A DNA stretch of 64,000 bases from a bacterium (GTDB lineage Bacteria > Eisenbacteria > RBG-16-71-46 > CAIMUX01), in contig JAUIHP010000005.1 of NCBI GenBank assembly GCA_030431975.1, positions 186,001 through 250,000 of the forward strand. The letters run 5' to 3'. Shown piece by piece: positions 28,678 to 38,095 of the stretch. The notes under the pieces were generated by a model. It saw only the letters and a program-made list of their open reading frames with translations. It did no database searches and was not told where the DNA came from. Made by a program: the position numbers and the translations under genes. The number at the start of each line of letters is the position of its first letter. Position 1 is the first letter of the stretch.

Positions 28678-30882
28678 CTACCGCATTCGTACGATCTGCA
28701 CACGAACTCCATCTGAGGGACGTTCCAACTCCCCATTCAGTCGTACCCAGTACGATCCGTTGGCGACCGGTCGCCCCCAAACGTCCGAACCATCCCACAT
28801 GATTTCGCGTTGACCCCGAGCCACCACCGCACGATGTCGCACTCGTCCGAGCACATCGAAGATCTCCAACGTCCGTTCCCGTTCGACATCCGGTCCCACG
28901 AGGCGTAGGCAGACACTTTCCATGAACGGATTGGGTGAGACCGCCAGGCGAAGCGCCCCCGTGTTCCACCCATCCTCCGCCACCTCCGCCGCCCCGGACT
29001 CGAATCGAATGGAGCGAAGCCCCTCGGCTGGATAGCTCTCGTTCAAAGCCAGGTCCGTCGCCACGACCTGCCAGAAATGATCTCCGAAAGCCGGCGGTTG
29101 AGGAACGACTTCGATGCTCAAGAGCTCCCCCGCCGGTGCGACGTAGGCCAACGTCGTGTCCGGCCTCAGGATCTCCAGGCGGTACTGAAAGCGATCCTCA
29201 GCAACGGGATCGGTGGCAGCGGTCCACGTGAACGTCGTGGGGACGAGAGGGTCGACCGTGGCTCCCGGCGCCGGACTCAGAAGCTCCACTCCGCCAGGCG
29301 GCTCCGCGAAGACCTCGCGGAAGTAATCCCGTGTTTCTGCGATCCGCCCGTGAACGTGATCGGCATGCCAAGACTGGGACCACCCCCCTCTCTGGTTGAC
29401 GAAGAGATCGAGCGAGTCCGTCCACGCCATGAAGTGCAAGGCCGACTCCGGAGTTCTCACCGGCTCGCTCCCAACGTCGACGTAGACCGCGCCGGTGTGG
29501 GCAAAGAGACGGTCGTTTGCGGGATGGAAGAGTTCGGTCTCACCTTCGACCCGAACGGCAATCCAGGTCGGACCGCCGATCGGCACCTGAACATCGAACT
29601 CACGATCGATGACCGGGCCCGTCATCGGGAGGTCGTGGGTAGAGTAGATCTCGCCACCCACGATGACCTCCGCCCGATCTACGTCGAGGACGGACCGGAC
29701 GCGAAAGTTGACGAGGACATCGGACTCTTCCGTCACATCGAGCGTGGCTCCCGCCATCTCACCTTCGACCGTGAACTGAGTGATGAGTGGGTAGTTCGTG
29801 ACGAAGACGCGCCCTCCTCGGAGGCTCTCCACCCAAGCCTCCGCGTCCAGGGTTGCGCCTCCGGTATAGACGTAGGCCCGGTAGGATCCGGGCGGACGGG
29901 TCAGGTAGTTGTTGACCGCAGAGTCCGTTCCGGCGGCGGGCGGGACCCGGAAGCCGGAATTCAAAAGGTGGTACCAGTCGTCGATTTGAATGTCATCGAC
30001 GTTGCTGTGAGAGACGATCTCGTAGGCGTCCAGATTGCCGGAGGCTGCGAGTACCGGCGTTCCGCGCGCGAGTCCCCATTCCGGCCATCCCCCATCGCCC
30101 ATGAACTGCCCCCCATTGCAGGGATGGGCCAGCACCATGGCCTGGTCGGGTGCGGGCGCCCACGATTCGCGAGTGTCGGAGAGCATCGGGTAAGCCCCGC
30201 CGGTCGTGCAGCAGCCATTGCTCACGACTTCGTGCAGACCGATGAGACAGGCGTGTCCATAGACCTGATTGCGGTGTTCGGTCCCATACCAGACGAGATG
30301 ATCCAAAGTGCTCACACTGTGAACACCGCCGGTGAAGTGCCGGTACGCGTCCTGCACCCAGGACATCGACAGGTCTTCTGCCTGGGCGATAAGCAGAATC
30401 TCCTCCGGCGAGATGTCATAGTCATCGGGTGTGTGATGAGAATGCATGTGGACGTCGCCTCCGTACCAGCCGGCGGCGGGCATGTCGAAAAACCTGGGGA
30501 GGGTCAACTCCACTTCGCGATCGGTCGTGACATTTCCTTCCCAGAACTGCGGCGGGGACTCGAAGCCCTTTCCTACCTCTACATTGACCCAACCCGCGGC
30601 TACTTCGACATCGATGACCCCGGGAGAGTAGATGTAGCCACCGATATGGGGCCAGGAGCGGTGTGCATGCAACGTGGAGTCCGGCCCATCCGGAACCCAC
30701 CCGTTCAGGTCGCGGACGTGAGCTCGGGCCGGTATGGGATTTCCGAGTTCATCGACGGTACGCAATGTCAGAGTTGCGGCCTCGGCGACGAAGGCTGCAA
30801 CGAACATTCCGGAACTGCCGGTCAAGACCGACAGCAGGAGCATGGATTGGCGGCGCTTTACCATCAGCTCGACCACGTGCAT
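28678..30882 (-). CDS. Secreted CehA/McbA-like metallohydrolase with C-terminal sorting domain
   Basis: 734 residues from ATG 30882; ATG 30864 (MVKRRQSMLLLSV) is an alternative. A signal peptide precedes an N-terminal beta domain (TLRTVDELGNPIPARAHVRD). The PHP-like metal site reads WYGGDVHMHSHHTPDDYDIS and continues with DHLVWYGTEHRNQVYGH, VLAHPCNGG and PPAAGTDSAVN, as in CehA/McbA-family hydrolases. A later beta domain (VELLSPAPGATVDPLVPTTF) precedes the sorting sandwich (AVSPNPFMES, LEIFDVLGRVRHR, IMWDGSDVWGRPVANGSY). A hydrolytic role outside the cell is likely; the substrate is unknown. Confidence 0.88.
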   Translation of the reverse strand: MHVVELMVKRRQSMLLLSVLTGSSGMFVAAFVAEAATLTLRTVDELGNPIPARAHVRDLNGWVPDGPDSTLHAHRSWPHIGGYIYSPGVIDVEVAAGWVNVEVGKGFESPPQFWEGNVTTDREVELTLPRFFDMPAAGWYGGDVHMHSHHTPDDYDISPEEILLIAQAEDLSMSWVQDAYRHFTGGVHSVSTLDHLVWYGTEHRNQVYGHACLIGLHEVVSNGCCTTGGAYPMLSDTRESWAPAPDQAMVLAHPCNGGQFMGDGGWPEWGLARGTPVLAASGNLDAYEIVSHSNVDDIQIDDWYHLLNSGFRVPPAAGTDSAVNNYLTRPPGSYRAYVYTGGATLDAEAWVESLRGGRVFVTNYPLITQFTVEGEMAGATLDVTEESDVLVNFRVRSVLDVDRAEVIVGGEIYSTHDLPMTGPVIDREFDVQVPIGGPTWIAVRVEGETELFHPANDRLFAHTGAVYVDVGSEPVRTPESALHFMAWTDSLDLFVNQRGGWSQSWHADHVHGRIAETRDYFREVFAEPPGGVELLSPAPGATVDPLVPTTFTWTAATDPVAEDRFQYRLEILRPDTTLAYVAPAGELLSIEVVPQPPAFGDHFWQVVATDLALNESYPAEGLRSIRFESGAAEVAEDGWNTGALRLAVSPNPFMESVCLRLVGPDVERERTLEIFDVLGRVRHRAVVARGQREIMWDGSDVWGRPVANGSYWVRLNGELERPSDGVRVQIVRMR

Positions 30883-31128
30883 TTCCGTCAGGGACGGGCA
30901 CAGTGAGGGACACCATCTATCCTCGACTCGACAATCTTTCGCGGCTGAAATCGCCTTCGGCTCGCGCCATAGCGATTCGCCTCGAGAAATATTGACGGAT
31001 CGAGGCTGTTACACGGAGAGGTGACTGTCGTAATGGTATTGGGGCCGCGAGTTCGTAGGCAAGTTATTGTTCGCTGCGGCAAGTTAGTCACGTCAGCAAA
31101 TCGTTAGACTAGACTAACCAGGTTCCGC

Positions 31129-31587
31129 CTACCGAGACCGCCGCGCCCCGCTGGAGAACCCACGCCAAACAAACGCGGAACCCACGACGGCTCCTGTGAC
31201 CACGGGGATGACGAACCAGGGAGAAACGGCGCCTCGACTGGCCATCATCAGGCAGCTGCCAGCGACGGCGACCCAGATCAAAAGGATCGTTGCCGCCTTC
31301 GCCTTTCTCGGCATCTCGGCGTCTCCGTCCAGGAACCGCAGATAGGGCCGGAAGAACCGGGTCCGGATGAGCCGCTCTTCCAACCAGGGACAACTCTTCG
31401 TGAAGCAGTAGGAAGCGAGCAACAGGAACACCGTCGTCGGGAGACCCGGCACGACAACTCCGACACCCGCCAGTCCTACGCAGAGAACGCCGACGCCGGC
31501 GAGCAACCAGCGCCGCAGTCCCGCTTTGGGGCCAACGGACTCGGGGGAAAGAGCCGTCACCGGCTGGGGGACCTTTCGTCGAACCAT
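31129..31587 (-). CDS. DUF454 (YbaN-like) inner-membrane protein
   Basis: ATG 31587 lies six bases after GAGGAGG and gives 152 residues. The family pattern is clear: LLAGVGVLCVGLAGVGVVVP, then GLPTTVFLLLASYCFTKSCP and LEERLIRTRFFRPYLRFLDG, followed by two more membrane segments. DUF454 proteins are small inner-membrane proteins without a firmly known role. A leader of about 170 bases with several hairpins precedes the start. The gene is single, divergent from the chemotaxis operon. Confidence 0.88.
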   Translation of the reverse strand: MVRRKVPQPVTALSPESVGPKAGLRRWLLAGVGVLCVGLAGVGVVVPGLPTTVFLLLASYCFTKSCPWLEERLIRTRFFRPYLRFLDGDAEMPRKAKAATILLIWVAVAGSCLMMASRGAVSPWFVIPVVTGAVVGSAFVWRGFSSGARRSR

Positions 31588-31760
31588 AGGGACCTCCTCT
31601 GCACGTTGGAGTGAGGTAAACCCAGCCATTTCAGAGGAGATCGCGGCTCCTCCCTCGCTTAAACGGCTGCACGGGTTTTCGGTCTCCCGGAAGCGTTCCT
31701 TCACCAATGCGTAGGGTTTCCCCTCATGGGCTGAGGGAAATCCTTCAGGCACGCTCCCGG
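31588..31760 (-). promoter_or_regulatory. Multi-hairpin leader upstream of the DUF454 gene
   Basis: On the minus strand this stretch can form several stems in a row, including CCCTCA...TGAGGG, GGAA..TTCC and GAGGAG...CTCCTC, the last ending near the ribosome-binding region. An open frame runs through it without a ribosome-binding site and shows no protein features. I could not match it to a known riboswitch class. A cis-acting RNA is possible but unproven. Confidence 0.3.
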
Positions 31761-31850
31761 CGGCCGACTTCCTGGAGCATCTTTCACAGCCAAGTCTTTC
31801 TGTTGATACAACGTGCCTTAGCCACCAAATCGGACAGGCAATCGACGGAT

Positions 31851-31868
31851 TTCGCGCATTTGCGCGAA
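31851..31868. promoter_or_regulatory. Palindrome in the divergent DUF454/chemotaxis intergenic region
   Basis: TTCGCGCA (31851-31858) and TGCGCGAA (31861-31868) are perfect inverted arms around TT. The site is about 150 bases upstream of the first chemoreceptor start. It could be an operator or a small hairpin. The remaining part of the gap up to 32016 holds nothing recognisable, and no sigma-28 or sigma-54 consensus was found. Confidence 0.45.
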
Positions 31869-32016
31869 GTCGCTAAACCCCCGCCTCGCGACGGCCGCTA
31901 CTAGTACCGATGATTTCCACCGCGACTTCCGACTCGAGGTGGGTCATTCGAGCTCCGGGGCATCGCCAAAGGCCGCGATGTCGAATGTTCTTGGGCACAC
32001 GGCAGAGAGGCACACA

Positions 32017-33501
32017 ATGAGCGCGGTTACGACGCCTGCAGATACGAAGATTTTTCGAGAGATGGTCGAGAACATGCCCATTGGGGTGATGACCTGCGAC
32101 CTTGAAGAGTTCCGGATCGACTACCTCAATCGTTTCTCCCGGGAAAAGCTTCGGGAGATCGAGCACCTACTTCCCTGCAAGGCTGACGACCTTCTCGGTA
32201 GCTGCATCGATATCTTCCATCGCGATCCATCGGTACAACGGCGGCTGCTTTCCGATCCGGCAAACCTTCCGCACCGCGCCCACATTCAGCTGGGAGACGA
32301 GCACCTCGACCTCAACATCAGCGCGATCATCGATGATGACGGAAACTACGTGGCACCCATGGTGACCTGGTCCATCGTCACGGACAAGGTTCAGGCCGAG
32401 CGCGAGAACATGCAGCAGCGTCAGATGATCGATCAGATGCCGATCAACGTGATGTTCATGGAGCCAGAAAACTGCACGATCACTTTCGCCAATGAGACGA
32501 GCCTCAAGACTCTGAGCGGCCTCTCTCACCTGTTGCCGGTTCCGGTCGACGAAATCGTCGGGAACTCGGTTGACATCTTCCACAAGAACCCTGCGCATCA
32601 GCGACAGATCCTGAGCAACCCGAATCACTTCCCCCACTCCGCCCGGATCCAGCTCGGCGACGAGCACCTCGATCTGAGAATCTCCGCCGTTCGCGACCGC
32701 GAGCAGAACTACATCGGCGCCATGTTGACGTGGTCTGTCGTCTCCGATCAGGTACGGTTGGCCAGCAGCTTCGAGGAGCAGATCCAGTCCGTCGTCCAGA
32801 CGGTTGCGAGTGCCTCCTCGGAACTCGAGTACACGGCCAGTAGTCTCTCCAGCACGGCCGACGAGACGATGAACCGATCGAACTCCGTGAGTGTCGCATC
32901 CGAAGAACTGGGCGCGGCCATCAACGAGATCTCCTCGCAGGTCACCCGTTCCGACTCGATCGCCCAGGAAGCCGTTTCACAGGTCCATCGCTCCTCCGAG
33001 CTTGTCGACTCGTTGGCCGAGGCCGCCGGAAAGATCGACCAGGTCGTCCGGCTCATCACCAACATCGCAAGCCAAACCAACCTTCTCGCTTTGAACGCGA
33101 CGATCGAAGCATCCCGTGCCGGTGAGGCCGGGAAGGGCTTCGCCGTGGTCGCTTCCGAAGTGAAGGAACTGGCCAAGGAAACCTCGACGGCGACCGGAGA
33201 AATCGCACAGCAGATCGAAGAGATCCAGTCGGCGACCCACCGCACCGTCGAGGCGATGGGATCGATCCGGAAGACGATCGAAGAGATCAGCGACATCACG
33301 ACGAACATCGCATCTGCGATCGAAGAGCAAGGTGCGGCCACTCAGGAAGTCGCGCGCAACATCTCCGGGGTCAGCGAGTCCTCGTCCGAAACGAAGAACG
33401 GTTCGGGACAGGTACTCGAGGCCGCCGGGGAGCTTTCGAAGCAATCCGACGCCCTGCAATCACAGGTCGAGGGCTTCCTCGAGCAGATCAAGTCCTGGTA
33501 G
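32017..33501 (+). CDS. Soluble methyl-accepting chemotaxis protein with two PAS domains
   Basis: ATG 32017 follows AGAGG and gives 494 residues without any membrane segment or signal peptide. Two PAS repeats occupy about residues 10-125 and 130-245. Both contain the same unusual block: IFH..P, then PH.A.IQLGDEHLDL.ISA, then a TWS end (MVTWSIVT and MLTWSVVS). The signalling half has the receptor hairpin with [20 protein letters not shown] then [20 protein letters not shown]. No C-terminal CheR-docking pentapeptide is present. It should sense a cytoplasmic cue. It is the first gene of the chemotaxis operon, 93 bases ahead of cheA. Confidence 0.94.
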   Translation: MSAVTTPADTKIFREMVENMPIGVMTCDLEEFRIDYLNRFSREKLREIEHLLPCKADDLLGSCIDIFHRDPSVQRRLLSDPANLPHRAHIQLGDEHLDLNISAIIDDDGNYVAPMVTWSIVTDKVQAERENMQQRQMIDQMPINVMFMEPENCTITFANETSLKTLSGLSHLLPVPVDEIVGNSVDIFHKNPAHQRQILSNPNHFPHSARIQLGDEHLDLRISAVRDREQNYIGAMLTWSVVSDQVRLASSFEEQIQSVVQTVASASSELEYTASSLSSTADETMNRSNSVSVASEELGAAINEISSQVTRSDSIAQEAVSQVHRSSELVDSLAEAAGKIDQVVRLITNIASQTNLLALNATIEASRAGEAGKGFAVVASEVKELAKETSTATGEIAQQIEEIQSATHRTVEAMGSIRKTIEEISDITTNIASAIEEQGAATQEVARNISGVSESSSETKNGSGQVLEAAGELSKQSDALQSQVEGFLEQIKSW

Positions 33502-33511
33502 GCGAGTCCGG

Positions 33512-33536
33512 CGGCGGCGTGCAAGCGTCGCCGCCG
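33512..33536 (+). other. GC-rich hairpin between receptor gene and cheA
   Basis: CGGCGGCG (33512-33519) pairs with CGCCGCCG (33529-33536) around TGCAAGCGT. No T tract follows, so it is more likely an mRNA-stability or attenuation structure than a full terminator. It may set the ratio of receptor to kinase. Confidence 0.45.
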
Positions 33537-33594
33537 TGTCCGTACGCACGAAAACCTGAGACCCGGCTCCGGCCGCCTAAGCGGGGTACGCAGA

Positions 33595-35988
33595 ATGCTT
33601 CAGGAAGACGACGCTCTGATCCAAGAGTTCTTGGTCGAGAGTCACGAGAATTTGGACCGCCTGGACAACGACTTCGTCAACCTCGAAGAGGATCCGACGA
33701 ACCGCGAACTGCTTTCCAGCGTCTTTCGCACCATCCACACGATCAAGGGAACGGCCGGTTTTCTCGCTTTCGAGAAACTGGAGACCCTGACCCACGCTGC
33801 GGAGAACCTGCTCTCCCGGCTCCGGGACGGCGACATTCTCCTCAACCAGGAGATCACGACGGCCCTTCTGACCGTCGTCGACGCCGTGCGGATCATGTTG
33901 GCCCACGTCGAGACCAGCAACAACGACGGGCCGCAGCGCTACGAAGATCTGATCGAACAGCTGAAGGGAATCGTAGAGCGAGGCGGCGAAGCGGCTCCGG
34001 CTTCGTCTTCTGAGGAGGCGGAGGCTTCCGCGACTCCGGCTTCGTCCTCTGCGGAGGCGGAGACTTCCGCGGCTCCGGCCGACGGCGACGCTTCCGATTC
34101 GTCCACTGAAGCGGCATCCGAGCCGACCGAGGAAACGGACGCATGTGATGTCACCGCGGCCGCTGAAACAGCTGGGGACGTCACCGGTAAAGCCGCAGAC
34201 GCCGAGGACGCGCCGACGGGAGTAGCGGCGCCCCAAACGGACCCCAAGTCCGCGGCCTCTTCCCCGGCCGGTGGCGAGACGAAATCCGAAGGCGCACATT
34301 CCAACGTCGCCGACGCCAGCGTTCGCGTCGGCGTCGAACTTCTCGATCAGCTCATGACTCTGGTCAGTGAGCTCGTCCTGGCGCGGAATCAGATCGTGCA
34401 GCACGTCGGAAACGACCGTGAAGCCTCGTTCCTGCGCGCGACGCAACGCCTCAACCTGATCACGACCGAGTTGCAGGAAGGCGTCATGAAAGCCCGCATG
34501 CAACCGATCGGAAACGCCTGGGGCAAGTTGCCGCGAATGGTTCGGGACGTCTCCCGCGCCTGTGGAAAGAAAGTTCGACTCGAGCAGGAAGGACGCGACA
34601 CGGAACTCGATCGCACCATCCTCGAGGCGATCAAGGATCCGCTCACCCATATCGTCCGCAACGCTGCCGACCACGGCATCGAGTTGCCGGAAGAGCGTCA
34701 GGCTGCGGGCAAAGAGCCGGAAGGCACACTGAGGCTCCGCGCCTTCCATGAAGGCGGCCAGGTCAACATCGAGATCGCAGACGACGGCAAGGGCATCGAC
34801 GCGGCCAAGATCCGTGAGAAAGCGATTCGCAACGGGCGTATCACCGTCGACCAGGCAGACCGCATGGGCGAACGCGAGCTCATGAACCTCATCTTTCTTC
34901 CCGGACTCTCGACTGCCGAGACCATCACCAACGTCTCCGGTCGAGGTGTCGGGATGGACGTCGTCAAAACGAACATCGAAAAAATCGGCGGCACGGTCGA
35001 CCTCTCGAGCGAGGTCGGGCGGGGCACGACGATCAAGATCAAGATTCCTCTGACCCTGGCTATCATTCCCGCACTCATCGTGAACGCGGGTCGGGATCGA
35101 TACGCCATTCCGCAGGTCGGATTGAAGGAACTCGTCCGCCTCGAAGGCGAAGGGGCCGAGTCCGGCATCGAACTCGTTCACGACAAGCCGGTCTACCGAC
35201 TGCGGGGCCGGCTCCTTCCCCTCATCGACCTGACATCGCTGCTCAAGGTCGGAGAGGAGAAGTCGGAAGAGAGCAAAGACGAAGACCCCGTGGTCAACAT
35301 CGTCGTCCTGCAGGCGGACAACACGCAGTTCGGATTGGTGGTCGACTCAGTTGACGATACCGAAGAGATCGTCGTCAAGCCGCTCGGGCCCCAGCTCAAG
35401 ACCCTGGAAGTCTTCGCGGGAGCGGCCATCATGGGTGATGGCAAGGTTGCTCTCATCCTCGACGTCCTGGGCCTGGCCCAACACTCCGGCGTCGTCACGG
35501 ATGGACATGATGCCGGCGTCAAGGACGATGCCGACGAGAAGCGCGGCGACCGTGAAGAAACACAGTCTCTGCTCCTCTTCCGCGTCGGCGAGGACCGGCG
35601 GATGGCAACCCCACTGCACGAGGTCGCCCGCCTCGAGGAACTGCCGAGCAACCAGGTCGAGATCGCAGGCGGCCACCCTGCCGTTCAGTATCGAGGCGAG
35701 ATCATGCCTCTCATCTACCTCGACGAAATGATGGGAGTGGGCCGTTCCGCAGCCGACCGGGAGATCATTCCCGTCGTCGTGACCAATCGGGACGGGCACA
35801 GCGTTGGGGTCGTCGTCGACGAGATCCTCGGCGTGGTCGAAGAGAGCCTGCACATCAATACCGAGGATGCAGAGTCGGGCTCGTCCATGCTCGACTCGGC
35901 CGTCATCGAAGGTCGGATCACCGACATTCTCAGCCTTCAGTCGATGATCGAACCGGAAGCATCGTCATTGCGACTGATGGCGGCGTAG
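33595..35988 (+). CDS. cheA: Chemotaxis histidine kinase CheA with two CheW-like domains
   Basis: 797 residues from ATG 33595. The Hpt domain has phospho-acceptor His48 in FRTIHTIKGTAGF. A low-complexity Ala/Ser/Glu linker (about 125-240) contains 39-bp repeats and no recognisable P2 domain. The dimerisation region (VELLDQLMTLVSELVLARNQ) leads to the kinase domain with HIVRNAADHGIELPE, NIEIADDGKGID and SGRGVGMDVVKTNIEKIGG. Two CheW-like domains follow: one around PALIVNAGRDRYAIPQ and QFGLVVDSVDDTEEIVV, and a second around LLLFRVGEDRRMATPL and GVVVDEILGVVEE. Most CheA proteins have one. It phosphorylates the CheY and CheB encoded downstream. Confidence 0.95.
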   Translation: MLQEDDALIQEFLVESHENLDRLDNDFVNLEEDPTNRELLSSVFRTIHTIKGTAGFLAFEKLETLTHAAENLLSRLRDGDILLNQEITTALLTVVDAVRIMLAHVETSNNDGPQRYEDLIEQLKGIVERGGEAAPASSSEEAEASATPASSSAEAETSAAPADGDASDSSTEAASEPTEETDACDVTAAAETAGDVTGKAADAEDAPTGVAAPQTDPKSAASSPAGGETKSEGAHSNVADASVRVGVELLDQLMTLVSELVLARNQIVQHVGNDREASFLRATQRLNLITTELQEGVMKARMQPIGNAWGKLPRMVRDVSRACGKKVRLEQEGRDTELDRTILEAIKDPLTHIVRNAADHGIELPEERQAAGKEPEGTLRLRAFHEGGQVNIEIADDGKGIDAAKIREKAIRNGRITVDQADRMGERELMNLIFLPGLSTAETITNVSGRGVGMDVVKTNIEKIGGTVDLSSEVGRGTTIKIKIPLTLAIIPALIVNAGRDRYAIPQVGLKELVRLEGEGAESGIELVHDKPVYRLRGRLLPLIDLTSLLKVGEEKSEESKDEDPVVNIVVLQADNTQFGLVVDSVDDTEEIVVKPLGPQLKTLEVFAGAAIMGDGKVALILDVLGLAQHSGVVTDGHDAGVKDDADEKRGDREETQSLLLFRVGEDRRMATPLHEVARLEELPSNQVEIAGGHPAVQYRGEIMPLIYLDEMMGVGRSAADREIIPVVVTNRDGHSVGVVVDEILGVVEESLHINTEDAESGSSMLDSAVIEGRITDILSLQSMIEPEASSLRLMAA
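33991..34080 (+). repeat. 39-bp tandem repeats in the CheA linker
   Basis: Two near-identical 39-base units (33991-34029 and 34030-34068) and a partial third (to 34080) keep the reading frame, encoding Ala/Ser/Glu-rich 13-residue units. They lengthen the flexible linker after the Hpt domain. Confidence 0.8.
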
Positions 35989-35999
35989 GGAGAAACGAA

Positions 36000-36437
36000 A
36001 TGATCCACAACCAAATCTGCACGTTCTTCCTCGGTGACTCGTGCTTCGGCGTCGACGTCAGTTGCGTGCAGGAAATCCTGAGGCACCAGGAATCCACTCG
36101 GGTCCCCTTGGCCAACGGAGAGGTCGGCGGTCTCATCAACCTTCGAGGCCAGATCGTCACTGCGATCGAACTCCGAGCTCGGATGAAGATGCCGGAACGG
36201 GATCCGGAGAAGCGTCCGACCAATGTCGTCATCAGAACCGAGAGCGGACCGGTCAGTCTTCTCGTCGACTCCATCGGCGACGTTCAGGAGCTCAGCGACG
36301 AATCGCTCGAGGCCACTCCAGAAACCTTGACCGGGCGCGCCCGGGAACTCATCGAAGGCGTCTACAAGATGAACGACCGTCTGATTCTCGTTCTCGACGT
36401 GGACAAGACGATCGGTTTCGACGCAAGCGTGGTGTGA
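36000..36437 (+). CDS. cheW: Chemotaxis coupling protein CheW
   Basis: ATG 36000 follows GGGAGAAACG, 11 bases after cheA. The 145 residues show the CheW pattern: QICTFFLGDSCFGVDVSCVQ, STRVPLANGEVGGLINLRGQ, IVTAIELRARM, GPVSLLVDSIGDVQEL and a final DRLILVLDVDKTI. It couples receptors to CheA. CheA carries two further CheW-like domains, so the array stoichiometry may be unusual. Confidence 0.95.
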   Translation: MIHNQICTFFLGDSCFGVDVSCVQEILRHQESTRVPLANGEVGGLINLRGQIVTAIELRARMKMPERDPEKRPTNVVIRTESGPVSLLVDSIGDVQELSDESLEATPETLTGRARELIEGVYKMNDRLILVLDVDKTIGFDASVV

Positions 36438-36481
36438 TGCACGTGCGCCTCTCGGAGGCGCGCGCATAGGAGAACGATCCC

Positions 36482-38092
36482 ATGGGTGCAGCCGTCGCCA
36501 AGAAGAAGGGGCCCGCCAAGGTCTCGAAGAAGGCTGGCGTCAAGAAGAGCTCAGGCTCAAAGCCACGGTTCCACATCGAGAAAGCGCAGCTGGCTGCACT
36601 TGGCACATCGCTCGCAATCATCGAACTCGATGTGAATGGACAGATCCTTTCGGCCAACGACACCTTTCTTCAACTCCTCGGGCATTCCGAGGAAAGTATG
36701 GTCGGAAAACAGCTTGGGATCGTCTTCGAAGAGTCGTACGCCCTCGGACCGGAGTTCCGTCGCCTTTGGGACGGACTGAAGGCCGGTAAGGCCCAGAGTG
36801 GCGATTTCAAGGCCGTGCGAAAAGACGGACGACCCATTTGGCTACACGCCACCTACAACCCCGTCCTCAACGCTTCCGGCGAAGTCATCCAGGTCCTTGG
36901 AACGGCGATGGATGTGACGGACGCTCTCGAGCAGAAACGAGAGTCTGCCGCATGCATCACCGCCATGCGTGAGACACACGGAATCATCGAGTACTCGATC
37001 GACGGCACCATTCTGGACGCCAACGCCGTCTTCCTTCGCACGTTCGGCTACACCCTCGCCGAACTCAAAGGCAAGCCCCATGATCTTCTGACGGACAGCG
37101 GTTGCAAGACGGAGAACCAATCCGTCTGGAGTTCCCTCCGCAAGGGCGAGTCCGTTTCGGCGAACTATCGCCGCGTCGGAAAAGGAGGAAGGCAGGTCTT
37201 CATCGACGCCTCCTACCATCCGATCGCCGGGATCGACGGGAAGCCGTACAAGGTGATTGAGTTCGCCACCGACATCTCCACCCAACGACAGGTCCTGGAG
37301 GACGTCGCACAGATCGCCGACTCCATCGCCGCTTCTTCGGGCGAACTCATCGCCGTCAGTTCCCAGATGGCCCACGCAGCCGAGTCCACCGCGACCGGCG
37401 CGTCGGAGGCCGCCAACTCCGCCGAGGCCGTCAACACCAACGTCGGCAGCGTCGCCACGGCCGCGGAGGAACTGTCCGCGAGCATCGCGGAGATCGCAAC
37501 GAACACGTCCACGGCGACGACGATCGCCGGGGAAGCGGTCGAAGCTGCCATCCGCACGAACGACATGGTGACCAAGCTAGGTGAGAGCAGTGCGGAGATT
37601 GGGAGCGTCGTCAAGGTCATCGCGTCCATCGCGCAGCAGACCAACCTTCTCGCTCTCAACGCCACGATCGAAGCCGCGCGCGCCGGTGAATCCGGCAAGG
37701 GTTTCGCCGTGGTTGCGAACGAGGTCAAGGAGCTGGCGAAGAAGACCGCCGTCGCTACCGAAGAGATCAGTCGGAAGATCCACGCCATTCAAGACGACTC
37801 GAAGCTCTCCGTCGACGCGATCCAGCAGATCGGTCAGATCATCGATCAGATCAACGAGAACCAGACGACGATCGCCACGGCTGTCGAGGAGCAAACTGCC
37901 ACGACCAGCGAGATCGGGCGGAACATCACGGCGGCCGCCGACGGCACCGCCGGGATCGCCGCCAACGTCACCCGGGTCGCGACCGTCGCGGGCGAGACTC
38001 GTTCACAGGTCGATCTCATCCAGGGATCGGCGGAAACTCTCAACGGTATCGCCGACAACCTTCTGGGGATCGTCGCGAAGTTCGAGCTCTAA
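36482..38092 (+). CDS. Soluble methyl-accepting chemotaxis protein, second receptor
   Basis: ATG 36482 gives 536 residues. The first 30 are Lys/Ala/Ser-rich and disordered-looking ([18 protein letters not shown]). Two PAS domains follow (about 40-155, with [20 protein letters not shown]; about 165-280, with [20 protein letters not shown]). These are ordinary PAS domains, unlike those of the first receptor. The signalling hairpin has [20 protein letters not shown] and then [20 protein letters not shown]. There is no membrane segment. The gene is embedded between cheW and cheY, so the receptor is dedicated to this pathway. The basic N-terminus could bind nucleic acid, membrane or a partner; this cannot be told from sequence. 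Confidence 0.94.
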   Translation: MGAAVAKKKGPAKVSKKAGVKKSSGSKPRFHIEKAQLAALGTSLAIIELDVNGQILSANDTFLQLLGHSEESMVGKQLGIVFEESYALGPEFRRLWDGLKAGKAQSGDFKAVRKDGRPIWLHATYNPVLNASGEVIQVLGTAMDVTDALEQKRESAACITAMRETHGIIEYSIDGTILDANAVFLRTFGYTLAELKGKPHDLLTDSGCKTENQSVWSSLRKGESVSANYRRVGKGGRQVFIDASYHPIAGIDGKPYKVIEFATDISTQRQVLEDVAQIADSIAASSGELIAVSSQMAHAAESTATGASEAANSAEAVNTNVGSVATAAEELSASIAEIATNTSTATTIAGEAVEAAIRTNDMVTKLGESSAEIGSVVKVIASIAQQTNLLALNATIEAARAGESGKGFAVVANEVKELAKKTAVATEEISRKIHAIQDDSKLSVDAIQQIGQIIDQINENQTTIATAVEEQTATTSEIGRNITAAADGTAGIAANVTRVATVAGETRSQVDLIQGSAETLNGIADNLLGIVAKFEL

Positions 38093-38095
38093 ACT

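Noticed and set aside
29077-30906. 609-residue frame antisense to the CehA/McbA-like gene
   Set aside because: No signal, domain or start support; the sense gene is well supported.
31103-31118. Imperfect palindrome GTTAGACTAGACTAAC between the DUF454 and CehA-like genes
   Set aside because: Two central mismatches and no T tract; too weak to call an operator or terminator.
36600-36618. Sigma-54-like TTGGCACATCGCTCGCAAT
   Set aside because: Spacing is right, but it lies inside the second receptor gene and the -12 box reads TCGC; probably a coding coincidence.
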